64,000 nt of DNA from Mantamonas sphyraenae (Eukaryota; CRuMs; Mantamonadidae), in NCBI GenBank assembly GCA_026936335.1, contig JAPMXV010000007.1:248001-312000 (forward strand), written 5' to 3'. Numbering within the stretch: the first letter of the stretch is position 1; every line of letters starts with the position of its first letter. The translations under genes were made by a program, and so were the position numbers. The notes beneath the pieces are model-generated. The model was given only the letters and a program-made list of their open reading frames with translations, searched no databases and had not been told where the DNA came from. Of the stretch, positions 28,587 to 37,900 are shown one piece after another.

Positions 28587-28627
28587 TCTTTGCCGGCGCC
28601 GTCGCAGCCAGCCCACATCCCACCCCC
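28587..28627. promoter_or_regulatory. 41 bp divergent spacer, array member 8 / SANT gene
   Basis: Only 41 bp separates the two start codons, the tightest divergent pair in the window. The promoter elements must overlap or lie in coding sequence. Confidence 0.4.
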
Positions 28628-29464
28628 ATGGACATCGAAACCGCCACCACCACTGCATCATCGTCATCATCATCCCCCTCGCCGTCTTCCGATGAAATGG
28701 ACGTCGTGGACATCTCGGGTCCTCTGGACACCATGGAAAAGAAGATCGAGTGGGCCCGAACCATCCGCAAGGAGTTCTGTCCCTCGGAAATGATCCATGA
28801 AGACGGCAATATCAACCAAGAGTAAGTGCAACAGCAACTGCCACCTCCCACCTCCCCTGTCCTACAATCCTCTCATCGAACCTCCATCTCCTGCGTCCAA
28901 TGGCACTGATCTCTTCCGGTTCCCGCGCTTTGATCAACCCACCCCACCCAACCCCCCCTCTCCCCCTCCCCCACACAGCTACTTCCGCCCTACCCGTGAA
29001 CAAATCATGTCCCTGCGTGCCAGGCAATGGAAACCAAAGGACGACACTCTTCTCATCAAAGGCATCGCCAAGCACGGCGTCGGCGCGTGGTCCGACATCC
29101 GCTCCGAGTTTCTCAAGCCCTGGGTATGTCCTCCCCCCCGCTTCCCCTTCCCTAAACCCTTCCCTCTGTATTGCTCACACGCACAGTCACACCTGTCACA
29201 CCTTAGGATGAGCTGGAACTGCGCCTGCGCACGAGTGAACTGCTGGGTCGACACAATCTGGACGAGTACGACGGCTGGAAGGGCAACCAGAAAGACATCC
29301 AGGACGAGTTTGCATTCAACCAAACCATTGCATTGGACAGTGGCATTGCCAACTTGTGGCAACACGGTGGCCTTGTCGATGACGAGGATGGGCTTGTCGC
29401 ACGCCTCATCGAGGTTGCCCGTCCCCAGTGGGAGGCTCTCAAGGCTGAAACAGAGAGGAATTGA
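28628..29464 (+). CDS. SANT/Myb-like domain protein
   Basis: Exons 28628-28821, 28979-29123 and 29207-29464 join to 198 aa. After a Ser/Asp-rich leader and a helix (EKKIEWARTIRKEF), exon 2 encodes a SANT/Myb-type helix-turn-helix: RARQWKPKDDTLLIKGIAKHG followed by VGAWSDIRSEF. The conserved Trp spacing is kept. Exon 3 continues DELELRLRTSELLGRHNLDEYDGWKG, as in single-SANT proteins of protists and algae. DNA or histone-tail binding in the nucleus is likely. The partner complex cannot be inferred. Both splice junctions are GT-AG and keep frame. Confidence 0.7.
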
Positions 29465-29573
29465 ACCAGAAACAAACACACAATGGTTTCCCAACCTTAT
29501 TGTATGGGCCATGACACCCTGCGCTGCAACACCCCACACAACTCCGTCCCTCCTTGCACCCCACACACACACC

Positions 29574-30001
29574 ATGTTTGGCAAGAAGAAACGCGACACC
29601 GCCATGGATCTGCTCGACCGTTATGACAAACGGGTGAAGAAGACGGGCAAGTACGATGTACGTGTGTTGTATTTCCGCCGTGTGCTTCGTGCGCCATTTC
29701 CCCCCTCATTCCCCCGCCTTGCCCTCCTCCCTTGGGTCGAACGCCTACCCACGAATGGTCCATGGCAACCCGTCCGTGTCGATGTAAACACTGACATGTG
29801 AGGTGTGGTATGTCCACCATGCGCACCTGCCGTCCTCCACAGCCCCAGTTTGAGGAGCTGGACGACAAGCTCGAGGAGGAGGACAACTGCTGCTCCACCA
29901 AGGCCAAAGTCATCACTGCCGTCTCCATCATTGTCATCCTTGGTGGCGCTGCTGCCGCCTACTTCTTTGTGCCCGAGGTGCAGGCCCTGGTGCCCATCTG
30001 A
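29574..30001 (+). CDS. small tail-anchored membrane protein
   Basis: Exons 29574-29657 and 29843-30001 join to 80 aa. The first half is charged (KKKRDTAMDLLDRYDKRVKK, then an acidic stretch with a CC pair). A single C-terminal hydrophobic helix (about 53-72) is followed by a few residues, as in tail-anchored proteins. A SNARE-like origin is not supported because no heptad pattern is evident. No family recognised. Confidence 0.55.
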
Positions 30002-30201
30002 GCCGGAAGGACAGCCCGCGAAATGAAGCGAATCATCTCCCCAACCCTCAACACCCCCTATCACAACCTACCCTCCCCCCAGCCCCCGCCTCCTCCTCCC
30101 CCCCCCCTCTGTCTCCACTCCCTCTCCCACCCCCTTCCCTTTTGTCGCTTCTCTCTTGTGCACTCTCTCCCCCACCCAACGAAAACCCCCTGCAGCAACC
30201 G

Positions 30202-30755
30202 ATGGCTGGAAAAGCGGTCCATTTTGACGACAAGATGCATGGCTTTACGCCACGCGATGCCAATGGCAATGTGATTGAAGACGATGAGGACGATGAGGAG
30301 ATCTACGTCGGTGACGACGAGTTGGAGCTCGAAGAGGTACGCCAGCAGCGCGCGTTGTCCGTTGAACACACAACTCTTCACCCGCATACTTACCCTGTAC
30401 CGCCACCATCGCCTGCCCCACCAGCCTGCCCGTGAGGAGAAGATCAAGGAGAAGTTTGACCTTGGTACGTTGTTGGCCGCCATCTGCATGTGTCCCACAG
30501 CCCTCCCCGGGTGTCATCATCACTTTCCGTTTCCCAGCATCATCCGCCTGACCCCGCCCACCGCTTCCCCCGCCTCCCCCAGACAAATGGGATCAAAAGA
30601 CAAAGAAGGAACACCCTCTGTACACTACGAGCAGCGCGGTCATTGGCGCACAGGCACCCACCGTCTGGGAGTTGCCTGAGAAGTACGTACCCAAGGGCTT
30701 TGCCTTTACAAACTCCTTCCCCGGCGGTTTCGATCGTCACTCTGGCCTTCGATAA
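30202..30755 (+). CDS. PIERCE1: PIERCE1/2-type microtubule inner protein of the flagellum
   Basis: Exons 30202-30336, 30425-30464 and 30583-30755 join to 115 aa. The C-terminal half carries the PIERCE (UPF0691, formerly C9orf116/C15orf65) pattern: YTTSSAVIGAQAPTVWELP, then a Pro, a Phe and a GG-x-DRHSGL ending. It aligns with the family's TSNxxYGSxAPTVxExP...F...GGMxRxxxL. PIERCE proteins bind inside the axonemal A-tubule near the outer-dynein-arm docking sites and are required for normal ciliary beating. The first exon encodes a short acidic leader (MAGKAVHFDDKMHGF). The 40-nt middle exon contributes the KIKEKF helix. It converges with ZMYND12, another axonemal gene, with 40 bp between stops. 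Confidence 0.75.
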
Positions 30756-30795
30756 ACACCTCAGTTCACTCCACTGTAAACACTCCCCCCTCCCC

Positions 30796-31999
30796 TTACC
30801 CAAGTTGTTCCACCGTCTTTGCCACCAGGGTGCGCAGCTTGGTGGCCTCCATGGTGGACGGGTGTGACTCGCCAAACTCGCTCTCAAAGATGGTCACGGC
30901 ATGGTCGATGTACTCCAAACCCAGGTCGTACTCCTCCAAATAGACATGGAGCATGCCCAGGACGTGGTAGCTCTCGCCCACGGTGGGATGGGAGCCACCG
31001 AGGTGAGCCTCACGCAGTTCCAGCACGTTGCGCAGCATGTTCAGTGCTTCGATGGCACGCACGTCGTCCAACCCACCGTCGTTGAACTCTGGGTCTGTCA
31101 AGGACGTGGTCAGGTATCGATACCAGATCTCACTCACCTTACTCAGCAGCGCCAGCGCCCGTTCGCTCTTGCCCACCTGCACCAGCACGTTGGCCAGGTT
31201 GAAGTACGCCGTCGCCGTGCTGATGTGTTCCGGACCCGCACTCAGCGAACAGTAGTAAATGTCGTTGGCCAGCTCCTTCATGGATCCCTCGTAGTTGCCC
31301 TGGGCTGCATACAGCAACCCAAAGTTGCGGTGCAGCTTCGATTGGATGTCGTGACGCACCTCGCTGCTCTTCAGAATCGTCCACTTGGCCAGTCCCAGGT
31401 TGTCCTCCGCACTGTCGAACCGTCCCAACCCAATAAACGCCTCCCCCAACAACAGATACGCAGGCGCCGTGGCAATCGTCCCTTTTCCGTGCGCCGCAAC
31501 GGCTAGTTTCAACGCCTGCAACGCCGCCGGGATCGCCGCCTCAAACGAACGTGCATAGATGTACTTTAGACTCTCGTTCTGCGTCAGCTCCAACAGTTGT
31601 TGCTGTGTCCATCCACCGCGTCGTCCGCCCGTGTCAGCCGCCCGACGATTTCCCCCCCAATCCCTCGTTTTCCTGATGAGGAGATTCGCTTCCTCCTCCC
31701 ACCCTCTCACCTCCTCCCCTCCCTTCCCTGGCACTCACCCTCAACTGCCTCGACTTGTTCTCCATGCGCTCACGCCCCTCTTCGTTGCCAAAGTCTGTCT
31801 GCAGGTTCTTGAGCATGGCCAGCTTGCCACAGATCTGCTCGTGGATGCTCTCAAAGTCCAGGCGCTCGTGTTCCCTTGAACAGTAGAACGACGACCCACA
31901 CTCCTCACACTTCAAGTACGCCACCTTGCCACACAGTTCACATGTCAGCTTCACACCCTGTGCAGTCGACAGTGGATTCCCCGACCCTGACGACGACAT
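30796..31999 (-). CDS. ZMYND12: ZMYND12-like MYND zinc-finger/TPR axonemal protein
   Basis: Exons 31999-31739 and 31602-30796 join to 355 aa. Residues about 19-57 form a MYND zinc finger (CELCGKVAYLKCEECGSSFYC...HEQIC). The rest is a TPR superhelix (for example TATAYFNLANVLVQVGKSERAL and SYHVLGMLHVYLEEYDLGLEYI). This MYND-then-TPR order is that of ZMYND12, which with TTC29 supports inner dynein arms of motile cilia. SMYD methyltransferases are excluded because there is no SET domain. The donor (AGG|GTGAGT) and acceptor (GACACAG) keep frame. It is divergent from NOA1. Confidence 0.8.
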
Positions 32000-32124
32000 G
32001 TGTGTGTGTGTGTGGAGTTGGCTTGCTCCTGCACCCGCTTGGCCATCCAACCCACCCCTCCTACCCCTCCTACCCCTCCTACCCCTCCTCCTCCCCACCC
32101 TCCCCACCCTCCATCATCTCCACA
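32000..32124. promoter_or_regulatory. divergent spacer with CCCCTCCTA minisatellite
   Basis: A 125 bp spacer between ZMYND12 and NOA1 starts contains a TG run at 32000-32012 and about four tandem copies of a 9-base CCCCTCCTA unit at 32054-32092, a polypyrimidine tract on the plus strand. Confidence 0.6.
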
Positions 32125-33699
32125 ATGTTCTCCCGCCTATCCTCACCCGCAACCCACTGTGTGCACCACACACCTCGGCATCCACCTGGTCATCTCCTCA
32201 CCCTCACCACCCTCACCACCACCACCACCACGTCATCCTCCTACCGTTGCTCGGGCTGTGGTGTCACTCTGCAAACCACAGACACCACACAACTGGGGTT
32301 CACCCCAAAGACCCCCCTTACGCCGCGGACCATCTGCCAACGCTGCCACTGGCTGCGCCACGGCACCCGCACTCCACCCAGCAACACCAGCCCAGAAGAG
32401 ACAAACACAGGAGACCCATCGTCAATGATGATGACGAGGGGCCCAGGCACAGCTCCCGTGGAGCAAGTGGCGGCTGCGTTGAAACCCCTGGCCCAGCAAG
32501 AGGCGCTTCTGGTTCTGCTTGTGGACCTGTTTGACCCGTCGTCGACCATGCTACCAGACATTGCACAGTACCTGGGCAGCCGCGGTTCCCACTTTCTGCT
32601 GGTGGGCAACAAGGCAGACCTGCTGCCGGGTCGTCTGCGCCCCACCCGCGTGCAACGCTGGGTCGAACAACTGGGCCGATCCACGTGGGGCAAACCCACC
32701 ATGGATCGATGCAAGGGCATCCATCTCGTCTCTGCCCTCATGGCCCATGGCATCGATGCCCTTGTCCATGACATTGAACGCTATCGTGGCGGAAGGGACG
32801 TCTATGTCCTGGGGGCCACCAATGCAGGCAAGAGCAGTCTTGTCAATGGCATCCTCAATCGCTACCAGGTGGCATTGGACACCCAGGACCCATCCGACAC
32901 AGACGGACGCCTCCGCAGGTTGCCCTCCTCCCTGGCTGCTGCCACCCCGTGGCACACCCATGTCACCACCAGTGCATTGCCTGGCACCACCCTCAACCTC
33001 GTCAGCTTCCCCATCACCCGCTCTGCCTCTGCACACCTTCATGACACCCCCGGCATGGTCCAACCACACGCCTTTCCCATCCATGACTTCCTCACCCTCC
33101 CCGAACTCAAGATGATCCAGCCCAAGGCGCCCACCCCCGCTCAGGCTCGCAAACGCAACCCACGTCGTCGTCACCGCTCCCGCACTCGCTCTGCCCTCAC
33201 CACCCTTCCCTGGAATCCAGGCCAGTCCCTCTTCCTGGGCGGCATGGCCCGCCTCGACTACATCGACGGCCCTCCCTTGCGTGCACACGCCGTCGTTGGC
33301 CCAGGCCTTGCTCTCCATCAGACACGCACTGCAAAGGCTGACGATCTCTGGGCCCGCCATGCCTGGAAGGAGCCGGGCCTCCTGAGCCCGCCTCTTCACC
33401 GATACGACCCGCAGCGCATACGCGACATCTCTGCAGGCCTCGATCAGATCCAGGACTGGCACGTCCACCTGCCTCTCCGCGGTTCTGCCCTCGCCTCTCG
33501 CCGTCGCGTCGGTTCCCATCGTATTGTCTTCCACGAGCTCGCCTTTCCAGGCGGACTCGGATGGCTAGCCCTCTCCCTCGCCCAGCCCATCAGTGTCCGT
33601 CGCGAGCACCTCGACCTCCACCTCAAGCTGCACACCCTTCCGGGCATGGACGTCGAAGGCCACACAGGCCGAGAATGCCTCCTCGACATGGTCCTCTGA
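32125..33699 (+). CDS. NOA1: NOA1/YqeH-type circularly permuted mitochondrial GTPase
   Basis: A single exon of 524 aa has an N-terminal Ser/Thr/Arg/His-rich presequence and a CxxC...CQRCHWLRHG zinc-binding segment. GTPase motifs then occur in permuted order: G4 NKADLLPG comes first, then G5 (SALMAHG), G1 GATNAGKSSLVNGIL and G3 HDTPGM. That is diagnostic of NOA1/RIF1/YqeH. These proteins assemble the small mitochondrial ribosomal subunit. The C-terminal domain keeps SLFLGGMARLDYI. No intron is present. Together with EF-Tu it is a second organellar-translation gene in the window. It converges with the dioxygenase gene, 125 bp between stops, in an AT-richer spacer. Confidence 0.9.
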   Translation: MFSRLSSPATHCVHHTPRHPPGHLLTLTTLTTTTTTSSSYRCSGCGVTLQTTDTTQLGFTPKTPLTPRTICQRCHWLRHGTRTPPSNTSPEETNTGDPSSMMMTRGPGTAPVEQVAAALKPLAQQEALLVLLVDLFDPSSTMLPDIAQYLGSRGSHFLLVGNKADLLPGRLRPTRVQRWVEQLGRSTWGKPTMDRCKGIHLVSALMAHGIDALVHDIERYRGGRDVYVLGATNAGKSSLVNGILNRYQVALDTQDPSDTDGRLRRLPSSLAAATPWHTHVTTSALPGTTLNLVSFPITRSASAHLHDTPGMVQPHAFPIHDFLTLPELKMIQPKAPTPAQARKRNPRRRHRSRTRSALTTLPWNPGQSLFLGGMARLDYIDGPPLRAHAVVGPGLALHQTRTAKADDLWARHAWKEPGLLSPPLHRYDPQRIRDISAGLDQIQDWHVHLPLRGSALASRRRVGSHRIVFHELAFPGGLGWLALSLAQPISVRREHLDLHLKLHTLPGMDVEGHTGRECLLDMVL

Positions 33700-33824
33700 A
33701 AATACCCCTGTAAATTTTGATTCAAACACAAATCTATCACTCCAAACAGAATCACCCATTTGTACCTCAATCAAAAAACCAACCATTCATCGTACATCCG
33801 CATTTCATTCTCCTCTCTCCCTCT

Positions 33825-34823
33825 CTACTCCACCCCCTCCACATCCACAAACTCAAAACACGTGTACGGCAGCGATCCAAACTGGTACCGCTCCGAAATC
33901 ATCGTGCTGCCCACACTCGTGCCGGCGGCCCCGCTCGCAACCACCAGCGGAAGGAAATGCTCGTCCGTTGGGTGCGACTTGCTCGCATGCTCCTGATCCT
34001 TCCACGCCACAAGCCCTTCCTTTCGTCCTTCTGTATCCTCGCTCGTGTTCGTTTCAATCACCCACTCGTCAAATTCCCTCGCCCAATCCGTGCGCGGCTG
34101 GCTCTCCACTCCGGCTCCCCACGTGATTTCCCGCAGGTTATGCACCGTCGATCCACTGCACACAATCAGAATCCCCTCTTCACGCAGCGGCTGCAGCGCC
34201 TCTCCCAACCCGTGGTGGAATTTCGCGTCTTTGCCACGCACCAGACTCACTTCCACAATCGGCAGCTTGGCCTCTGGAAACATCAGCATTGCGGGTGAAA
34301 ACACGCCATGATCCAACTTGCGTTCCTCATTCAGCGCCACCTTCAGCCCCGCTGCCCCCAGCAACTCCTGTACCCGCTGAGCCAGCTCCGGGCTCCCTGG
34401 CGCGTCGTATTCCGCTTCATACATCTCACTTGGGAACCCGTAGTAATCGTAGAACAATCCACCATACTCCTCTGCACTCGTCGCCTGCAGGCTGCTCTCT
34501 TCAAAGTGCGCGCTCACAAAAAGCAGCGCCTTGATCTCGTCCTTCACTCCCTTCAGCCGCTTGCTCAGCGCCTTGAACTCTTTCTGGATCGGATTGCCCT
34601 TCTCATAGAACAATGTCGGTGCGCCATGGCTCACAAACCACACTGGCAGTCGCTTGCTGCTGTTGCTGCTGCTCATCCCTGTTCTCTTGCTGAGTTGTCC
34701 TGCTTCCCTCGGCGCCTCCACCGCCACTTCCTCTTCAACGTTTCCCCATTCCACCCCAGTCCCCCCCGCTCCCCTGCACTCTCCCACCACACACAACACC
34801 ATACACACACACACCCATGCCAT
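33825..34823 (-). CDS. extradiol ring-cleavage dioxygenase (LigB/DODA family)
   Basis: The core protein runs from MSSSNSS at 34676 (283 aa). A longer in-frame start at 34823 (332 aa) would add a hydrophobic MAWVCVCMVLCVVGE segment resembling a signal peptide. LigB-type motifs are WFVSHGAPTLF (metal His), LLFVSAHFE, LDHGVFSPAMLM, and a late SHPTDEHFLPLVVASGA segment. Plant and fungal DODA and bacterial YgiD are in this family and open the ring of catechols such as L-DOPA with a zinc or iron site. The true start decides whether it is cytosolic or exported. No intron is seen. Confidence 0.85.
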   Translation of the reverse strand: MAWVCVCMVLCVVGECRGAGGTGVEWGNVEEEVAVEAPREAGQLSKRTGMSSSNSSKRLPVWFVSHGAPTLFYEKGNPIQKEFKALSKRLKGVKDEIKALLFVSAHFEESSLQATSAEEYGGLFYDYYGFPSEMYEAEYDAPGSPELAQRVQELLGAAGLKVALNEERKLDHGVFSPAMLMFPEAKLPIVEVSLVRGKDAKFHHGLGEALQPLREEGILIVCSGSTVHNLREITWGAGVESQPRTDWAREFDEWVIETNTSEDTEGRKEGLVAWKDQEHASKSHPTDEHFLPLVVASGAAGTSVGSTMISERYQFGSLPYTCFEFVDVEGVE

Positions 34824-34967
34824 TCCAACCCTGTATCCCGTCTGTGTCCTCCAAGCCATTGTCGGACGGAAAAGCACAACCTGCAAACTTTCCAGAACCT
34901 TTTCCTTTGGCTCCCCACTCGCTTCATGCCCTGCTCTTCATTGCATCGTGCTCTCCTCAACAACCAC

Positions 34968-37900
34968 TCACCAACTCCAGAACCCCTTCTTCTTCTCTTC
35001 CTTCTTCTCCTCCTCCTTCGCCTTACCCTTGCCCTTGCCAGCGTCGCCTGCCCCATCCTTCTCCTTGCCCTTGCCCTTCCCGCTCGAGCTGCCGCTGCCA
35101 CCTGTGCCACCACCTGCACTCGAACTCGCCCCATCCTCCTCACGGTCACTCACCCACTGGTCAATCACCGCATTCACCTTCTCCTTGATCTTCTGACACT
35201 GGCGCACATCACTGCATCGCACATCGTACTCCTCCTCCTTGCCACCCAGCCCAAACAAGCCCTTGTCCTCACGGTTCACACTGGTCACCTGCAGACCACG
35301 CTCCTTCAGACGCACACTCTTCACCTTTTCAAACGGAAGCATCCACTCGCTCGAGTACTTTTCCTTGTCGCACGTCAACACACGCTTGCTCGTCACCAGG
35401 AACACCTGCCCCTCCTCCTCGTAGTGGTACTCCCACAGGTCCGTCAACACATACTTGCCCTTGTCCACACGGAACAACACGTCCTGTCCACGCGCCTCAA
35501 ACTCGCTGTACTCGCGCAACACCCCGTCCAGATGAAAATGCCGCGGCACACGCACCCGTTCCTCGCTCAGGTCCTCAAACGTGTTCTTGATCCCCTCTCC
35601 CGTCTTTGTCGCCAGATCCAACACCCCAGCCACAGGCTTCACCGCCACTCCCATCACTCCCTTGCCCAGACCCGCCACAAACCCGCCGAATCCACCTTCC
35701 TCTGCACCCTGCATCGGTGCCGTCACAAGGCCCGTCACACCCTCAAAGATGCCCGTACCCAGATCCTGCACGCCCATCCACAGTCCCTCTGCCGCGTTGC
35801 TTGGCCTGTCAAACGCTGCCTCCCTTCGCGTGATGTACTCCTGGTCCATCGAAATCGACGCCAGGCCCTTGCCCACGCTCCCGGTGATCTTGGATGCCGT
35901 CGAGAATGCCGCCCCCACCGTACCCTTCACCAGACTCACCGTGCCCTTGCCCACACCCACTGCAAACGCCTCGGGGCTCTCCACCAGTCCCTGCGCAGGC
36001 TCGTAGAAAAAGTCCTTCACCCCCGTGCCCAGACTCGTCACCAAACCCACCGGATCGCCCAAAAAGTCAAACGACCCAAGCACCTTGTACGCCTGTGTCA
36101 ACGCCTGCATCGCATAGTGGTGCGACACCTGGTTCACAAACGCACCCTGCGTCGCAAACAGATGCTCCACCATCAGTGCGTTCAGCTCAATCGGCGCACC
36201 GTCCAGGTTGATAAACGCAATGCCCAGCGCAGACAGCAACACACGCAGAGGGTTCTTCATCTGATCCTCCTCAATCTCAGCCGTGCTGCCACGGCTGCGG
36301 AACGACAGGTTCACCTTGATCGGATTCAGCAGCATGAACGCACAGTACAGCTTGCTCAGCGACGAGTGTTCACTCGGCGTCGGAATGAACTTCACCTTGG
36401 TCAGCTGGTCCAGTGCACTCGCCTGCTCTTCGCTCGCACTCGAGTAACGCATCACTGCGTCCAGGAAGATGCTCAGGAACGTCTCTTCCAACTTCACGTC
36501 AAACTCCTGCATGCCAAACGAAAAGTAGTTCAGGAACAGCAGACTCGTGTTCAGGTTCGACTTGACCAGCGACACGTGCAGGAACGCCTTGTCGCTCTTC
36601 TTGTCCGTGCTACGCAGCACCACCGGGTACCGCGCTCCACGCAGCTGGTTGTCCAGCTGCAGACGCAACACACGCACGTCCACCTTGTCGTCTGCCTCGC
36701 AATGGCTGTATCGCACAGCCACGTCCTGCAGACTCAGGTACGCCACCTCCTTGGGTTCCCCGTCCACAAACGACACTCCCACACCCGCCAGTGCAACCTT
36801 CACCACAAGCTCCTCGTCCGTCTGTCCACTCTCCACCACTTCCACCTCTTCCAGCTCCTCCAGCGCCTCTGTCGCTGTGCTGCCACTCGTCACACTCATG
36901 CGACTGCTGCTCCCGCTCTCCCCGTCCTCCAACACACGTCCCCGACCCTCCAACTCTTCCCGTGTCACTTCCCCAGCCCTGCTCACACGCATCACCTTGG
37001 TCGGTCCGTCCGCAAGCAACTCCACACGCATCTTGTTCCCCTTGCCCGCACGCAAGCTCTTCAGCCGCCCCAGCTTGTCCATCGCATAGCTTCGCTCCCC
37101 AGAGCCCGCACGCACCACAAGCTTCATGTGCTTCTGCGGCTCCGTCCACGTGTATGGCAACACACTCGCTGCCTCCACCTCTGTCGCCGCCTCCTCGTGG
37201 CCCTCCTGCAACACGGTCAGCGTCGCACCCGTAAAGTTCTCCACACGGATCGGCGGGTGACGCATGTCTCCTCGTCGAAGGATCACATACACCATCGAGC
37301 CCACCAGACGCGTCTCCACGTCCACAAAGTAGTTGCGCTCTCCATCCCTGTCCCGCACGTTGTACCCAGGCAGCAGCAGCGCAAAGTCGCTCACCGTCTC
37401 AATGTCAAACGCCCCCGTCCAGCCCTTCTCCGCCTCCACGTCTGCGTCACGCACCTGCAACAGACGCGCTTGCTTGCGATCGCTCCATCGGTACATCGGC
37501 AAACGCTGCCCTGCATGCACATACATCTCCGTGCCATCCTCTGCTCCCGCCTGCTTGAATGCAATCGACACGTCCAGGTCGTTCTGCACCACATACCGCG
37601 GCGTAAACGTCACCATCTTGGTCACTTGGTACTTGCCAGGCGCAAGCGAGATCGAACAGCCCACCACATACGCGCTTCCGTCGCTTCCCTCTGCAGTCAC
37701 CTCGCCGTCGTAGCCCACCGTTTCCAGAGAGAACGCAGACGACCACTTGGTCAGTTCTCCCACGCGCACGTTGGCCTTGCTGCTGGCAATGTCAAACCCA
37801 CTGAACGAAAACAGGTGCGGGTCCACCTCCTCGCTCTCTCCCACACGTTCCACCCAATCCCGCTCCTCCACAATCGATTTGGATGCCGTGCTCGCCTGTC

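Noticed and set aside
30796-31999. SMYD histone methyltransferase.
   Set aside because: There is a MYND finger but no SET domain; the rest is TPR.
32054-32092. CRISPR-like direct repeats.
   Set aside because: Nine-base head-to-tail units without spacers: a minisatellite in a eukaryotic spacer.
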